Shown here: positions 35,501-44,200 of the stretch, one piece after another
Layout: every line of letters starts with the position of its first letter
Position numbering within the stretch: position 1 is the stretch's first letter
The notes under the pieces: generated by a model
What the model saw: only the letters and a program-made list of their open reading frames with translations
Databases searched by the model: none
What the model was told of the DNA's origin: nothing
Origin: JBBQWZ01 sp038210135
GTDB taxonomy: Bacteria; Acidobacteriota; Terriglobia; Bryobacterales; Bryobacteraceae
Direction of reading: 5' to 3'
Assembly (NCBI GenBank): GCA_038210135.1
Contig: JBBQWZ010000034.1
Location: 1-64,000, forward strand
Length of the DNA stretch: 64,000 bases
Position numbers and translations under genes: made by a program

Positions 35501-35573
35501 GGTTCTGAATCGCCACTTCGAGGGCCGGGCGATGGTGTCGGATCAGAAGATCGTGTTTGAGCGGGTGGAGTAG
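32562..35573 (+). CDS. Secreted M14 zinc carboxypeptidase-like protein
   Basis: A 1003-residue exported metallopeptidase. Signal peptide to about residue 23. M14 catalytic region: zinc ligands His128 and Glu131 (CSIHSTEVAS), PSLNPDGVD near 174-182, GHDNNRDWY near 210-218, and the third ligand His245 (VYDVHQQGAD). The region from about 580 to 850 resembles a glutamine-amidotransferase-like Rossmann domain found in long acidobacterial M14 proteins (GGNLIFFNHASDYATEVLKI, GHAFLFGMRPQYRAQ). A lipocalin-like tail (FEGPALVVDTWGNFGGMQMK) ends the protein. The substrate peptide is unknown. Start GTG has GGAG 12 nt upstream. Confidence 0.88.
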   Translation: MSTSHRLLTSVTVLAFALRAAAAVPTPESHFGFKMGTDRKLVEWPKVVSYFQALEKSSDRIRVREIGKTAMGRPLIAATIASAATLRNLDRYLADQQRLADPRKTTPEEAARFIANGKAVVMITCSIHSTEVASTLTAVEFAWRMLAVDGPKDNVFAIAKTKSILDNTIVILVPSLNPDGVDIVGDWYRKTLGGPYEGSNPPELYHKYVGHDNNRDWYIFSQPETQAVVAKLHNVWHPQIVYDVHQQGADASRMFVPPWLDPVDPNVDPILAQMCNWFGSGMAADLTAAGKTGVAINAIYDFWSPARHYQAYHGGMRLLSESASVRIASPITITPDRITPNALGYNPRERSWNYLEPWMGGEWKLRDIVDYQLIAFESVLYQAAVRREDLLRNFYEVGRRQTARTGPYAFVVPTNQQDPGSTRKLLETLAFGQVDIEKSSDSFVAGGKTYRSGSYVIRMAQPYSGFAKTLLERQKYPDLRLYPGGPPKRPYDVTAQTLPLLMGVDVDTIDARFEASLAKATSFGAAPKLTANSRVLPTSDIDSWRLVNDAWRAGRKVHLNKLFFAISGTGPAGIPGSAHETDTLVEVPQPRAALYKSWVAAMDEGWTRWLLEQFGFAYTNVTDQDIQAGNLKAKFDVIVFPDQQSATMANGHRAGAMPPEYTGGLGSKGAAAITQFAEAGGNLIFFNHASDYATEVLKIGPRNTLKDVSNREFYSPGSLLNVKLDPKSPLALGLPQDIAIWSEGSPAWAASGDAKTVARYVDSGVLASGWLLGESFLTGKSALLDVPVGAGHAFLFGMRPQYRAQSYQAFKLFFNALVYPTKKIEVRSSMLTPGQAVVSSGTAAPQMAVLMEPASPNAQIPTIVQAQPRPNISGVWRLNVEKSEWGANYVPPKTRVDTIVHTADHLVMDVLEQTERGEISGRVQYPTDGKEVVNKVQGNPLNGKVSFEGPALVVDTWGNFGGMQMKLKDRYSLSSGGKVLVLNRHFEGRAMVSDQKIVFERVE

Positions 35574-35621
35574 GGCGATCGCGCTTCAGCGGCGTCAGAT
35601 ACCAGGTTCCGTCCAATTGAA

Positions 35622-35647
35622 GTCCCGTCGCTTACGCTCCGGGTTCA
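35622..35647 (+). repeat. Dispersed 26-nt repeat, copy 2
   Basis: Begins GTCCCGTCGCTTACGCTC and ends GGGTTCA. One mismatch to the copy at 31573. It lies between the M14 gene stop and the terminator at 35670. Confidence 0.75.
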
Positions 35648-35669
35648 GAGGGCGTTTCAAAAGAAGAAT

Positions 35670-35689
35670 CCCCGCCCTCACGGGCGGGG
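35670..35689. terminator. Hairpin CCCCGCCC-TCAC-GGGCGGGG between convergent genes
   Basis: An 8-bp perfect GC stem with a tetraloop, followed on the plus strand by TTATT and on the minus strand by a purine-rich then T-rich stretch (ATTCTTCTTTT). It can terminate both the M14 gene and the convergent coiled-coil gene. Confidence 0.85.
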
Positions 35690-35740
35690 TTATTAGAATC
35701 CGCTTTTTCGCGGTTCTTTGACGATCGCTAGAGTCGATTG

Positions 35741-36715
35741 CTAGTTGGCGGCGCGGGTGTTCTGGACTTTCGGAGTCGCCAGATAGCCGCCGATGTAGTC
35801 CTTCTTCACCTCGTTGATGACGATTTCGTAGGGCTGACGCGCCTTCGAGGTGTAGAACTGCAGCGGCTCGTTGACCGTCTTATTGGCCTTCTCGACGCTC
35901 TTGTCGTCCGCGACGATCACGATGGTGTAGCGGTTCGACTTCGGATCCGCTTTCTTCAGCATCATCAGGATGTCGCCGATCTTCTGCGGAGCCTTGGTCT
36001 TTGCCAGCTTGATGTCGAAGATGTTGCGCTCGCCAAGCGCCTTCAGCGCGGCCAACTCTTTGCCGTTGGTCGCGATCAATCCGCTCTGGACTCCCAGATC
36101 GCCGCTGGTGCGCTTCAGGTCGGAGATGGTCTTTTCGAGTTCCGACTTGGTCGCGGCCACTTCGCCCTTTACCGAGCCGACTTCGCTGGTCACTTCGCTG
36201 ACCTTGCTGTTCGTCGCCGCGTTGGCTTCCTTCACCGAGCTGATTTCGCCCGTGAACTTGGCGTTCTGGGCAGCCTGGGTCCGTTCCAGCTTTTCAGCCA
36301 GTTCGTCGGCGTGCTTAATGGCGGATTCTTTGGCTTCGCCGGACAAGTGCGCCAGCTGGGCGCGCTCGCGTGCCAACTGTTCCTTCAACTGATCCACGGT
36401 CCGGCGCTGACTCTGCGTCGTTACAGTGGAAGCCTCGCGAACCTTCGCGACCTCTTCCAAAACCGCTTCCCGGTTGGATACCAGCTCGGTCCGGATGTCT
36501 TTCAGTTGGAAAAACATGTAGACATTCGAAGCCAATAGCGCCAAAACCGCGCCAAACAAAATGGGAATCTTCAAGCCGCTTCCAGTCGATTCGGGAGCGG
36601 CGTAGTGATTCACGATTTGCGGTTGCGGAGCCGCGGCAGGCTTTGGCTCCGGAGGAGCGAACCCCTCGCCTTTGCCCTCGTGCGGATCGCCCGGTTTATC
36701 TGTCAGATGGAACAT
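35741..36715 (-). CDS. Coiled-coil single-pass membrane protein
   Basis: A 324-residue protein. A proline/alanine-rich cytoplasmic start (EPKPAAAPQPQIVNHYAAPE) is followed by one membrane helix near 50-68 (IPILFGAVLALLASNVYMFF). A coiled coil of about 150 residues follows (EAVLEEVAKVREASTVTTQS, QLKEQLARERAQLAHLSGEA), then a globular C-terminal domain (RNIFDIKLAKTKAPQKIGDI, YTIVIVADDKSVEKANKTVN, QPYEIVINEVKKDYIGGYLA). The family is unknown to me. ATG 36715 is preceded by AGAGG at about 10 nt; GTG 36736 is an upstream in-frame option. Confidence 0.78.
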   Translation of the reverse strand: MFHLTDKPGDPHEGKGEGFAPPEPKPAAAPQPQIVNHYAAPESTGSGLKIPILFGAVLALLASNVYMFFQLKDIRTELVSNREAVLEEVAKVREASTVTTQSQRRTVDQLKEQLARERAQLAHLSGEAKESAIKHADELAEKLERTQAAQNAKFTGEISSVKEANAATNSKVSEVTSEVGSVKGEVAATKSELEKTISDLKRTSGDLGVQSGLIATNGKELAALKALGERNIFDIKLAKTKAPQKIGDILMMLKKADPKSNRYTIVIVADDKSVEKANKTVNEPLQFYTSKARQPYEIVINEVKKDYIGGYLATPKVQNTRAAN

Positions 36716-36923
36716 ATGGAGTTCGCCTCTCGCCACTTATGCATAGTGGAGATGTTTTCGGCCCGGCAAAGAGTTACCAAGTGGATTGCCTTAGACCGCT
36801 TACTTTCTTTATCTTACCAGTACTCGACCAGACGCATGCAGAGCCTATTTGGTTGCAGTCATCCTAGGAACCGCGTTTTCGACAAGCTTTGGACCCTGCC
36901 GGATTGTCAATCAGAACGAGGCC

Positions 36924-37535
36924 CTAAGTCGATACGGCGCGGATCGGCTTGGCGAATTCCATGACTTCCTGCTTTGGGAATCCCGGCTCAAAGCAGCGCC
37001 GGCAGCGGGCTTCGTACATGCCCGAGGCGCCGACCACGATGAGGTCGTCGGATTCGACCAACCGCTGCGTATGCTTTGCGGGATTGCCGCAGCGCATGCA
37101 GACGGCGAGTGTCTTAGTGATGGATTCGGCCACGCAGAGTAAATCCTGCATGGGGGTAAACGGGCGGCCCATGAAGTCGGTGTCGAGCCCGGCGATGATC
37201 ACCTGTTTGCCGGAATCCGCCAGCTGCTGGGCGACGTCAACCAGTTCGCGGGTGAAGAAATTGGATTCGTCGATGCCCACCACTTGGGTCCGCCAGTCCA
37301 TTTTGGTGAGGATGTCGGCGGCGCAGGTGACCGGCTCGCCCTTCATGCGCTGGTCGCCGTGCGAGACAATATGATCTTCAGAATAACGGTCGTCGATCGA
37401 AGGCTTAAAAACCTGGACGCGCTTTCGTGCGATGATGGCGCGGCGGAGCCGGCGAATCAGTTCCTCGCTCTTGCCCGAGAACATGGGTCCGCAGACGCAC
37501 TCGATCCATCCCATGTGGCCGGTGACAATATCCAT
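36924..37535 (-). CDS. tdk: Thymidine kinase
   Basis: Phosphorylates thymidine in the pyrimidine salvage pathway. The 203-residue protein has the type II bacterial layout: P-loop GPMFSGKSEELIRRLRR near 16-32, Walker-B-like VVGIDESNFF near 87-96, IIAGLDTDFMGRPF near 113-126, and the zinc-binding lasso with CMRCG and CRRCF. ATG 37535 starts the conserved GWIECVCGPMF region; the frame is open to 37553. It stands alone between unrelated genes. Confidence 0.95.
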   Translation of the reverse strand: MDIVTGHMGWIECVCGPMFSGKSEELIRRLRRAIIARKRVQVFKPSIDDRYSEDHIVSHGDQRMKGEPVTCAADILTKMDWRTQVVGIDESNFFTRELVDVAQQLADSGKQVIIAGLDTDFMGRPFTPMQDLLCVAESITKTLAVCMRCGNPAKHTQRLVESDDLIVVGASGMYEARCRRCFEPGFPKQEVMEFAKPIRAVST

Positions 37536-37627
37536 GAAAAGGTTAGTGTACATCGCATGACGGCACCAGCGGCTCTCGCGGCCCGAATGTTCGAGGTTTC
37601 AAGAGACCGCGAGCGGCGGTCGGCACA

Positions 37628-37661
37628 TCGCCAGAGGCGAGTTCATAATCGCCAGAGGCGA
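37628..37661 (+). promoter_or_regulatory. Twin hairpins overlapping a ribosome binding site
   Basis: TCGCCAGAGGCGA occurs twice, 8 bp apart (37628-37640, 37649-37661). Each copy can fold as TCGCC-AGA-GGCGA. The AGAGG in the second copy (37654-37658) lies 11 nt before the ATG at 37670 and looks like the methyltransferase's ribosome site, so folding would hide it. Confidence 0.5.
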
Positions 37662-37669
37662 TTTTCCAT

Positions 37670-38338
37670 ATGATGATTCCGGCATTCGGCCCGCGCCGCA
37701 TCGAACCCGAGATCCTCGACACCCTGCCTCCCGAAGTCGCCCAGCGCAGCCTCGCGGACCTGGTCCGTTTGAATCGCGACTTCGGCGGGCACTCGGTTTT
37801 GCGCGGACTGATGCGCGAAGCGGTGGAGGATCCGTTCGAGCCGTTCACTGTCCTCGATATCGGGGGCGCGTCCGGCGACATGGCCGCCGTGATCAGCGAG
37901 ACCTGCCCCGGCGCCTTCGTGACGGTCCTCGATCACGTGGCGTCGCACATGGATCACGCCAAACAGCCCAAGGTTTGCGGCAATGCGTTCGCCCTTCCGT
38001 TTCGTGACGGCAGTTTCGATTACGCCTTTTCGTCGCTGTTCCTTCATCATTTCGAGGATGATTCGGTCATCCGCTTGTTCCGCGAAATGAATCGCGTCGC
38101 CCGGCGCGGAGTGCTCACGGTGGACCTGATTCGCTCGCCTCTCGCCTACTGGTTTGTGCCTTTGACGAAGCCGATCTTCGGCTGGGATGCGGTCACCGTC
38201 AACGACGGGCCGATCTCGTTCGCCGCCGCATTCCGCGCTCCGGAATTGCGGCGGCTCGCGGAATCCGCCGGCCTGGGCGACGTGCGCGTCCGCTCGCATC
38301 GCCCCGCGTGGCGACTGAGTTTGTGGTCGAAGAAGTAG
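37670..38338 (+). CDS. SAM-dependent methyltransferase
   Basis: A 222-residue class I methyltransferase. Motif I is FTVLDIGGASGDMAAVISE near 59-77, with the acidic end of strand 2 in VTVLDHVASHMD, motif II/III near CGNAFALPFRDGSFDYAFSS (102-121), and LHHFEDDSVIRLFREMNRVA after it. The family is often found with type III polyketide or terpenoid enzymes, but no such genes are seen here, so the substrate is unknown. Paired ATGs at 37670 and 37673. Confidence 0.85.
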   Translation: MMIPAFGPRRIEPEILDTLPPEVAQRSLADLVRLNRDFGGHSVLRGLMREAVEDPFEPFTVLDIGGASGDMAAVISETCPGAFVTVLDHVASHMDHAKQPKVCGNAFALPFRDGSFDYAFSSLFLHHFEDDSVIRLFREMNRVARRGVLTVDLIRSPLAYWFVPLTKPIFGWDAVTVNDGPISFAAAFRAPELRRLAESAGLGDVRVRSHRPAWRLSLWSKK

Positions 38339-38395
38339 AGGCGAATCCACAGGCCGGAAGCCTACGTTACTTCGCGTGATAGCTTGGTAGCTGCC

Positions 38396-39046
38396 ATGGC
38401 GGCGCCCGCCATCGACGATCTCAGCGACGTGACGCGCTTCGAACGCGTCGCGATCTTTCGCCACAGCAACCCATCCACGTTCCTTGAGCAGTATTTTCAC
38501 GCCTACCTGTGGAGACCGACGCCGCCGATTGCGATCTATTGGCTATTGAATCTCTTCGCCCTCGTCTTGATTGGCGTTGAATGGTCGATCGGCCGCCACG
38601 GCCTCAACGGGTTCGCGGATTTCGGCTTCGGAGTGCTGCTCGCCTTCGCGTTTATGCCACTGCATGAGGCCCTGCACGGCATCGTGTACAAGTTCTACGG
38701 AGCGCGCGACGTCCCCTACCAGGTGCTGTGGAGAAAGGCGATGGCGTACGCGATCGCTCATCGTTTTGTCGCCACCCGGAGGGCGTTTTTCTGGGTCGCG
38801 ATCGCTCCATCGCTGGTCATCAATCCGGCGCTGCTGGCGTACTCGTACCTCGCTCCCGCGCGCTGGCGGCTCACGATTCTGTGCGCGCTGTTCGTTCACA
38901 TCGCGTTCACTTCCGGCGATTTCGCGCTGATCAATTTCTTTCACGTGCATCGCCGCCGGGAACCCGTCACGTACGACGACTTCGAGGAAGGCATGAGCTA
39001 CTTCTTCGTCGAAGCGGCGGCTGTGCGGGAGCACACCCAGGTGTAG
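38396..39046 (+). CDS. DUF3267-like putative membrane zinc metallopeptidase
   Basis: A 216-residue integral membrane protein with four or five helices. HEALHG (an HExxH motif) sits at the end of a hydrophobic segment (FGVLLAFAFMPLHEALHGIV) near 83-102, as in DUF3267 putative zincins. A third ligand is plausible in the later FTSGDFALINFF segment. No substrate can be named. ATG 38396 is chosen; TTG 38384 in frame is possible. The 30-bp tandem repeat begins right after its stop. Confidence 0.75.
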   Translation: MAAPAIDDLSDVTRFERVAIFRHSNPSTFLEQYFHAYLWRPTPPIAIYWLLNLFALVLIGVEWSIGRHGLNGFADFGFGVLLAFAFMPLHEALHGIVYKFYGARDVPYQVLWRKAMAYAIAHRFVATRRAFFWVAIAPSLVINPALLAYSYLAPARWRLTILCALFVHIAFTSGDFALINFFHVHRRREPVTYDDFEEGMSYFFVEAAAVREHTQV

Positions 39047-39058
39047 GTGGTCATCGAG

Positions 39059-39237
39059 CACAGGTCGGAGACCTATGCCACTGGGATGCACAGGTCGGAG
39101 ACCTATGCCACTGGGATGCACAGGTCGGAGACCTATGCCACTGGGATGCACAGGTCGGAGACCTATGCCACTGGGATGCACAGGTCGGAGACCTGGCTGG
39201 TGAAATGCACAGGTCGGAGACCTATGCCACTTGGATA
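39059..39237 (+). repeat. 30-bp tandem repeat, six units, each with a hairpin
   Basis: Four identical 30-bp units (39059-39178) begin CACAGGTCGGAGACCTATGC. A degenerate 29-bp unit and a last unit with small changes (39208-39237) follow. Each unit contains the inverted repeat AGGTC-GGA-GACCT. There are no unique spacers, so it is not a CRISPR array. The array fills the whole gap between a membrane-protein gene and the PQQ dehydrogenase gene. Confidence 0.95.
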
Positions 39238-39252
39238 TAGTTAATCTTCGTT

Positions 39253-41202
39253 ATGCGACTCGCCACGTTTGCACTTCTTGCGCTCCCGATTCCGGCACTC
39301 TTCGGACAGGCTTCCGCCGGCCGCCGCCCATTCGATTCGCGCTGCGTATCGTGTCACGGAGGCGATGGGCGGGGGGGCGAGCACGGGCCGAATATCGTCA
39401 GCCGGCTTGCTTCGCGAAACGACGCGGAATTGGCGGCCTTCCTTCGCGATGGACTGCCTAACGCCGGAATGCCCGGATTCAAGATTCCCGAGCTGGAAAT
39501 GAAACAGCTGGTGGCTTTCCTGCGCAGCCTGCCGGCCAGCGAAGGGGAACAGAGGCCGGCGCAAAAATTCAACCTTGGCTCAGGAACGCTCGAAGGCGTG
39601 GTTCTCAACGAGGGGCCGCACGAAGCGCAGGTACGCGATGCCGAGGGCCGTTTGCATCTTTTGCGTAAAGATGGAGGCGCGTATCGCGAGGTCACTTCGC
39701 AGGCGGATTGGCCATCGTACAACGGCGCCACCAACGGCAACCGCTTTAGCGGCCTCGGCCAGATCAATCCTTCAAATGTCAACCGCCTGGTCCCCAAGTG
39801 GAGCTTCCCGGTCAGCAACGGCGGCAACCTGCAAGTCACTCCGGTGGTGGTCGCCGGAATCATGTACGTTACGCTCGCGAACGAATGCTATGCGCTCGAC
39901 GCGGGCAGCGGACGCGAGATCTGGCACTACCGCCGGCCGCGCACCAAGAATCTGACCGGCAACGCATCCGGTGGCATCAATCGCGGAGTCGCCGTCGAAG
40001 GCGACCGCGTGTTCATGGTCACCGACCACGCGCACATCATCGCGCTGCAACGTCACACCGGCGCGCTGTTGTGGGATACCGAAATGGCGGATTGGCACCA
40101 GAATTACAACGCGACGTCCGCGCCGCTGGTCGCGGGCGGATTGGTCATTTCCGGAACCGCCGGCGGCGATGAAGGCGTGCGCGGATTTCTCGCCGCCTTC
40201 GATCAGAAAACCGGCAAGGAAGTCTGGCGCTTCTGGACCGTTCCGAAGCGGGGCGAGCCGGGTTCAGAGACCTGGAAGGGGCGGGGAATTGAGCATCCCG
40301 GCGCGGTCACCTGGTTCACCGGCAGCTACGACGCCGAGCTCGACACCGTCTACTGGCAGGCCGGAAATCCGGGCCCCGACCTCGACGACACTCTACGCGG
40401 CGGCGACAATCTATATTCGTGTTCGACGTTGGCGCTGGATCGCAAGACTGGCAAACTGAAGTGGTATTTCCAGTACACGCCGCACGACGTTTGGGATTGG
40501 GACGCGGAGCAGCCGGAGGTTCTTGTCGATACCGATTGGGAAGGCGCTCCGCGTAAGCTGCTGCTGCATGCGAATCGCAACGGCTTCTTCTACGTGCTCG
40601 ATCGCGTGGACGGCAAGTTGCTGTCGGCGAAACCGTTCGTGAAGAAGCTCGACTGGGCCACCGGGATCGATGCGAAGGGCCGTCCGATTCTGGTTCCGGG
40701 TAAAACGCCGACCGAGAAGGGCAACACGGCTTGCCCAGCACTCGAAGGCGCGACGAACTGGTTTTCCACGTCGTACAATCCCTCAACCGGCCTCTACTAT
40801 CTGCAGGCGCTCGAGAAGTGCAACGTGTACGTGAAGACGGTCCGCGAATGGGCCGCTGGCAAGGGATTTATGGGCGGCTCGACGCGCAACGTGCCCGGCG
40901 ACAATCCGCAGAAATTCCTGCGGGCGATCGACATCAAGAGCGGAAAGGTCGCGTGGGAAGTTCCGCAGAACGGCAAGGGCGAGACTTGGGGCGGAGTCCT
41001 TGGAACCTCCACCGGCCTGGTGTTCTATTGCGACGACGACGGATCTTTCCGCGCCGTGGATGCCAGTTCCGGAAAGGCTCTGTGGTCTTTCGCGGCGAAT
41101 GCATTTTGGAAGGCGTCGCCTATGACGTATGAGTTCGATGGCCAGCAGCGGATCGCTGTCGCTGCCGGCGCGAACATCGTCGTATTTGGCTTGCTCGAAT
41201 AA
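39253..41202 (+). CDS. Cytochrome c - PQQ-dependent dehydrogenase fusion
   Basis: An exported quinohaemoprotein of 649 residues. Signal peptide to about residue 20; haem c site CVSCH (Cys31, Cys34, His35) with likely axial Met73 (AGMPGF); then from about 150 an eight-bladed PQQ propeller (WPSYNGATNGNRFSGL, ECYALDAGSGREIWHY, WHQNYNATSAPLVAGG, YFQYTPHDVWDWDAEQ, with the catalytic-Asp-like DWD). It should oxidise alcohols or aldehydes and pass electrons to its own haem. The usual type II alcohol dehydrogenase has the haem domain at the C-terminus, so this order is unusual. The tandem Cys-Cys disulfide of methanol dehydrogenase is not seen. Confidence 0.9.
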   Translation: MRLATFALLALPIPALFGQASAGRRPFDSRCVSCHGGDGRGGEHGPNIVSRLASRNDAELAAFLRDGLPNAGMPGFKIPELEMKQLVAFLRSLPASEGEQRPAQKFNLGSGTLEGVVLNEGPHEAQVRDAEGRLHLLRKDGGAYREVTSQADWPSYNGATNGNRFSGLGQINPSNVNRLVPKWSFPVSNGGNLQVTPVVVAGIMYVTLANECYALDAGSGREIWHYRRPRTKNLTGNASGGINRGVAVEGDRVFMVTDHAHIIALQRHTGALLWDTEMADWHQNYNATSAPLVAGGLVISGTAGGDEGVRGFLAAFDQKTGKEVWRFWTVPKRGEPGSETWKGRGIEHPGAVTWFTGSYDAELDTVYWQAGNPGPDLDDTLRGGDNLYSCSTLALDRKTGKLKWYFQYTPHDVWDWDAEQPEVLVDTDWEGAPRKLLLHANRNGFFYVLDRVDGKLLSAKPFVKKLDWATGIDAKGRPILVPGKTPTEKGNTACPALEGATNWFSTSYNPSTGLYYLQALEKCNVYVKTVREWAAGKGFMGGSTRNVPGDNPQKFLRAIDIKSGKVAWEVPQNGKGETWGGVLGTSTGLVFYCDDDGSFRAVDASSGKALWSFAANAFWKASPMTYEFDGQQRIAVAAGANIVVFGLLE

Positions 41203-41205
41203 GCG

Positions 41206-44200
41206 CTACGGCGCGATCGCCACCGTCACTGTATTGGACAGGATTCCGCCGATTGTGATCTGCACCGGGACCGCGTCTCCGGTGACAGCGTCCGCGGGAA
41301 TGGTCACGTTGACCTGGTAGAGGCCGACCGATCCCGGCGCGAGGCCGGAGAACTGTACCGGCGCCGGATTGCCGCCGAGCGTCGCGGTCGGATCGGTCAG
41401 CGTGCGAGACAGGACGGTTGTTGATGCCGGAAAGCCTGTCGACGGGCGGTTCGCCACGGTACCCAAGCCCGTCCCGTAGAGCTGAATAATTTCGCCGCGC
41501 TTCGCCGGACGCGAATCGGGAAATGCTCCGACCGGCGCGGCAATCGAGACGACTCCATTGATCCGGATCGCGCCTTGGCCGGTGCCTGCCTGATTCGTCG
41601 CAAATAATCCAGGCGCGAACGGCGTTGTGCGCACGCTGATCCCGGTGCTCACCTGGCCGTGCTGCCCGACCGTGAGTTGGAAGTTGCCGTTCGAAGACGC
41701 CGTCCAAGGCATCTGGAAGCTTAGCTGGCCGGGAGAAACGAAATACAACGGAACCGGAATTCCTCCGACCACTACTGTTGTATCGCCCAGCGTGAACGGC
41801 AGTGCGCCGGACTCCGCGACGATCAGGCTAGGCCCGAGATTCGAACCGTACAGTGTCACGATGCTGCCCGGCGACACGGGTGCCGAAACCGGAAACGCGG
41901 AGTTTGCGAAACTGCCGTCCACGATGATGGGCCCAGGGCCGACGATGAAGTTTGACGGCAGCGAGGCTCCGCCGCCGGAACCCGGATTCATCACGACGAT
42001 CGAAAACTTGCCGACGTCCGCCAGATCGCTGGCGTTCACGGTCACGATCATTTGCGTATTCGAAGCGGATGGTACTGTTCGCGGCTGGCCGTTCCAAAAT
42101 ACCTGCGAACCGGCGGCAAAGTTGGATCCTTTGATGGTCACCTGCAAATTGCCGGAACCCGCATTCGCGGTCGATGGCGTTAGCGACGTGATCACCGGCC
42201 GGACGCTGGTGGCCGGCAGGCTGAGATCCCAGACACTGCGCCCGTGCGTCGCGACGCGCAGGGTACGGCTGGTGCGATGCAGTAACAGGGAACTCGCGAC
42301 GGTGCGCGGCAGGCCGCTGCCGACGTCGCCCCAGGTTGTTCCGTTATCGCGCGAAGCCAGGACGCCGGCGTCGGTCGCGGCGTAGAACGTATTCCGAAGA
42401 TCGGGATCGATGACGAAATCGTTCACCGGAATATTCGGCAGATTGCCGCTGAAGTTGGTCCAACTGCCGCCGCCATCCGTCGTTCTATAAACATGTCCGG
42501 GCCGAAGTTCCCCGGTCACCGCGAATCCGGAAAACGTCACGTACGCGGTACCGGCGTCGAGAGGATCGACTGTGATGTGGGTCACCGAGCGCCCAGGCAG
42601 ACCTAACGAGCGATCGTTCCAGGTTGCCTCCTTGCCGTCACCGGCGTTGGCGGTAAGCATCACGCGTCCGTCGCCGGCACCCGTGTAAATCACGTTGGTA
42701 TCGGACGAGGAAAGAGCGATCGCGGAAAGGGTGCTTTTCCCGAAGGTCAAGTCGGGCGAGATCGGCGACCACAAGCCGCCGCCATCGAGAGTCTGATACA
42801 GCCGGAACGTCCCGAAGAACAGCCGTGAGGGACGCACTGCGTCGCCGACAAACGGCGGAATAAATCGGACCCGGTCGCTCAGATTCAGCCCGTGCTGCAG
42901 GTTCTGCTGACCCGCATAGGTGCCGAACCCACCCACGCGAAGCAGTCGCAGGAGCGATTGGCAGGTAACGAAATAGGTGGATGGCGTGGCTTGGTCGATC
43001 ACGCTCCACGCGCCGTCGCAGCCCGCTTGATTGCTCCATCCGGCACTGCCCGCGAACAGCTGCGGACCGTTATCCTGGGAACCGATTAAGGCTGTATTCG
43101 GGTCGGTCGGGTGAATCGCCATCCCGGGATACAGTTGGGTAATCGCCAGCGACTGATTGAGCTGTGACCAATTCAGCGCGGTGGACTCGGCGTCGCCGGT
43201 GGTCCAAATTCCACCGTCATTTCCCACGTACAGACGGCTACCGTCGTCTGAAAACGCGAACGCATGCTGATCGACGTGAATGCTGACTCGGTTGATGCCG
43301 GCGCCCACAGTCCGCCACGTCACGCCGCCGTCGATGGTCCGAATGATATTCAGGCCGCCGAGGAAAATGACATCCGCATTTTTCGGGTGGACTTTGATCT
43401 CGTTCGCGTACCAGCATTGGCCGCACCATTCCGGCGTGCTGCTGATCTTCGACCACGTCGCTCCCTGATCCGTCGAACGATACAGGCCGAGCGAGAGGTC
43501 ACCGCGCGAATCGTGGACCGCCGCGTACACATTGTTCGGAGCGGCCGGAGTCACCGCCAACGCGATGCGTCCGACGTTAGCCGTCGGCAGTCCGCCGTTG
43601 CCGTTGCCGACTTGCACCCACGTCAAGCCGCCGTTGTCGGAGCGGTACACGCCATTCCGGGAATTGCCATTCGGATTGCCGAGCGCCGCGTACACGGTGT
43701 TGGGGTTGGCGGGATGAAACACCAGCGCGGTGGCGGCGGTCCCGGTCAGCGTGTTGCTCCACGTTTCACCCGAATCGATCGAACGCCACACGCCGCTGGT
43801 TGTTGCCGGTGTATCTCCATAAGAAGCCACCGCCGCCAGGATCGTGCTGGTTTGATCCGGCTTAATGGCCAGCGCGCCGATGCGGGCTCGCAAAAAGGAG
43901 GCGAGGATGTTCTTCCAGGTCGCACCGCCGTCAGACGATTTCAGGATGCCGGCGCCGTAATAGCTGTCGCCCGCCCAGTTGTCCTCGCCGGTTCCGACGT
44001 ACACAATGTTGGGATCATTCGGATCAAGTGCGATGGCGCCGATGCTCAGCGAAGGCTGATCGTCTGAGAGCGCGGTCCAGGAAGCGCCGCCGTCTCGGGT
44101 CTTCCAAATTCCACCGGTAGCTGCGCCAAGATACACGACGTTCGAGTCGCGCGGGTCGATTGCCAGCGACGTCACGCGGCCGGAAGTGAAATACAGGGGA

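Noticed and set aside
39059..39237. Possible CRISPR array
   Set aside because: The 30-bp units follow each other without unique spacers, and there are no cas genes.
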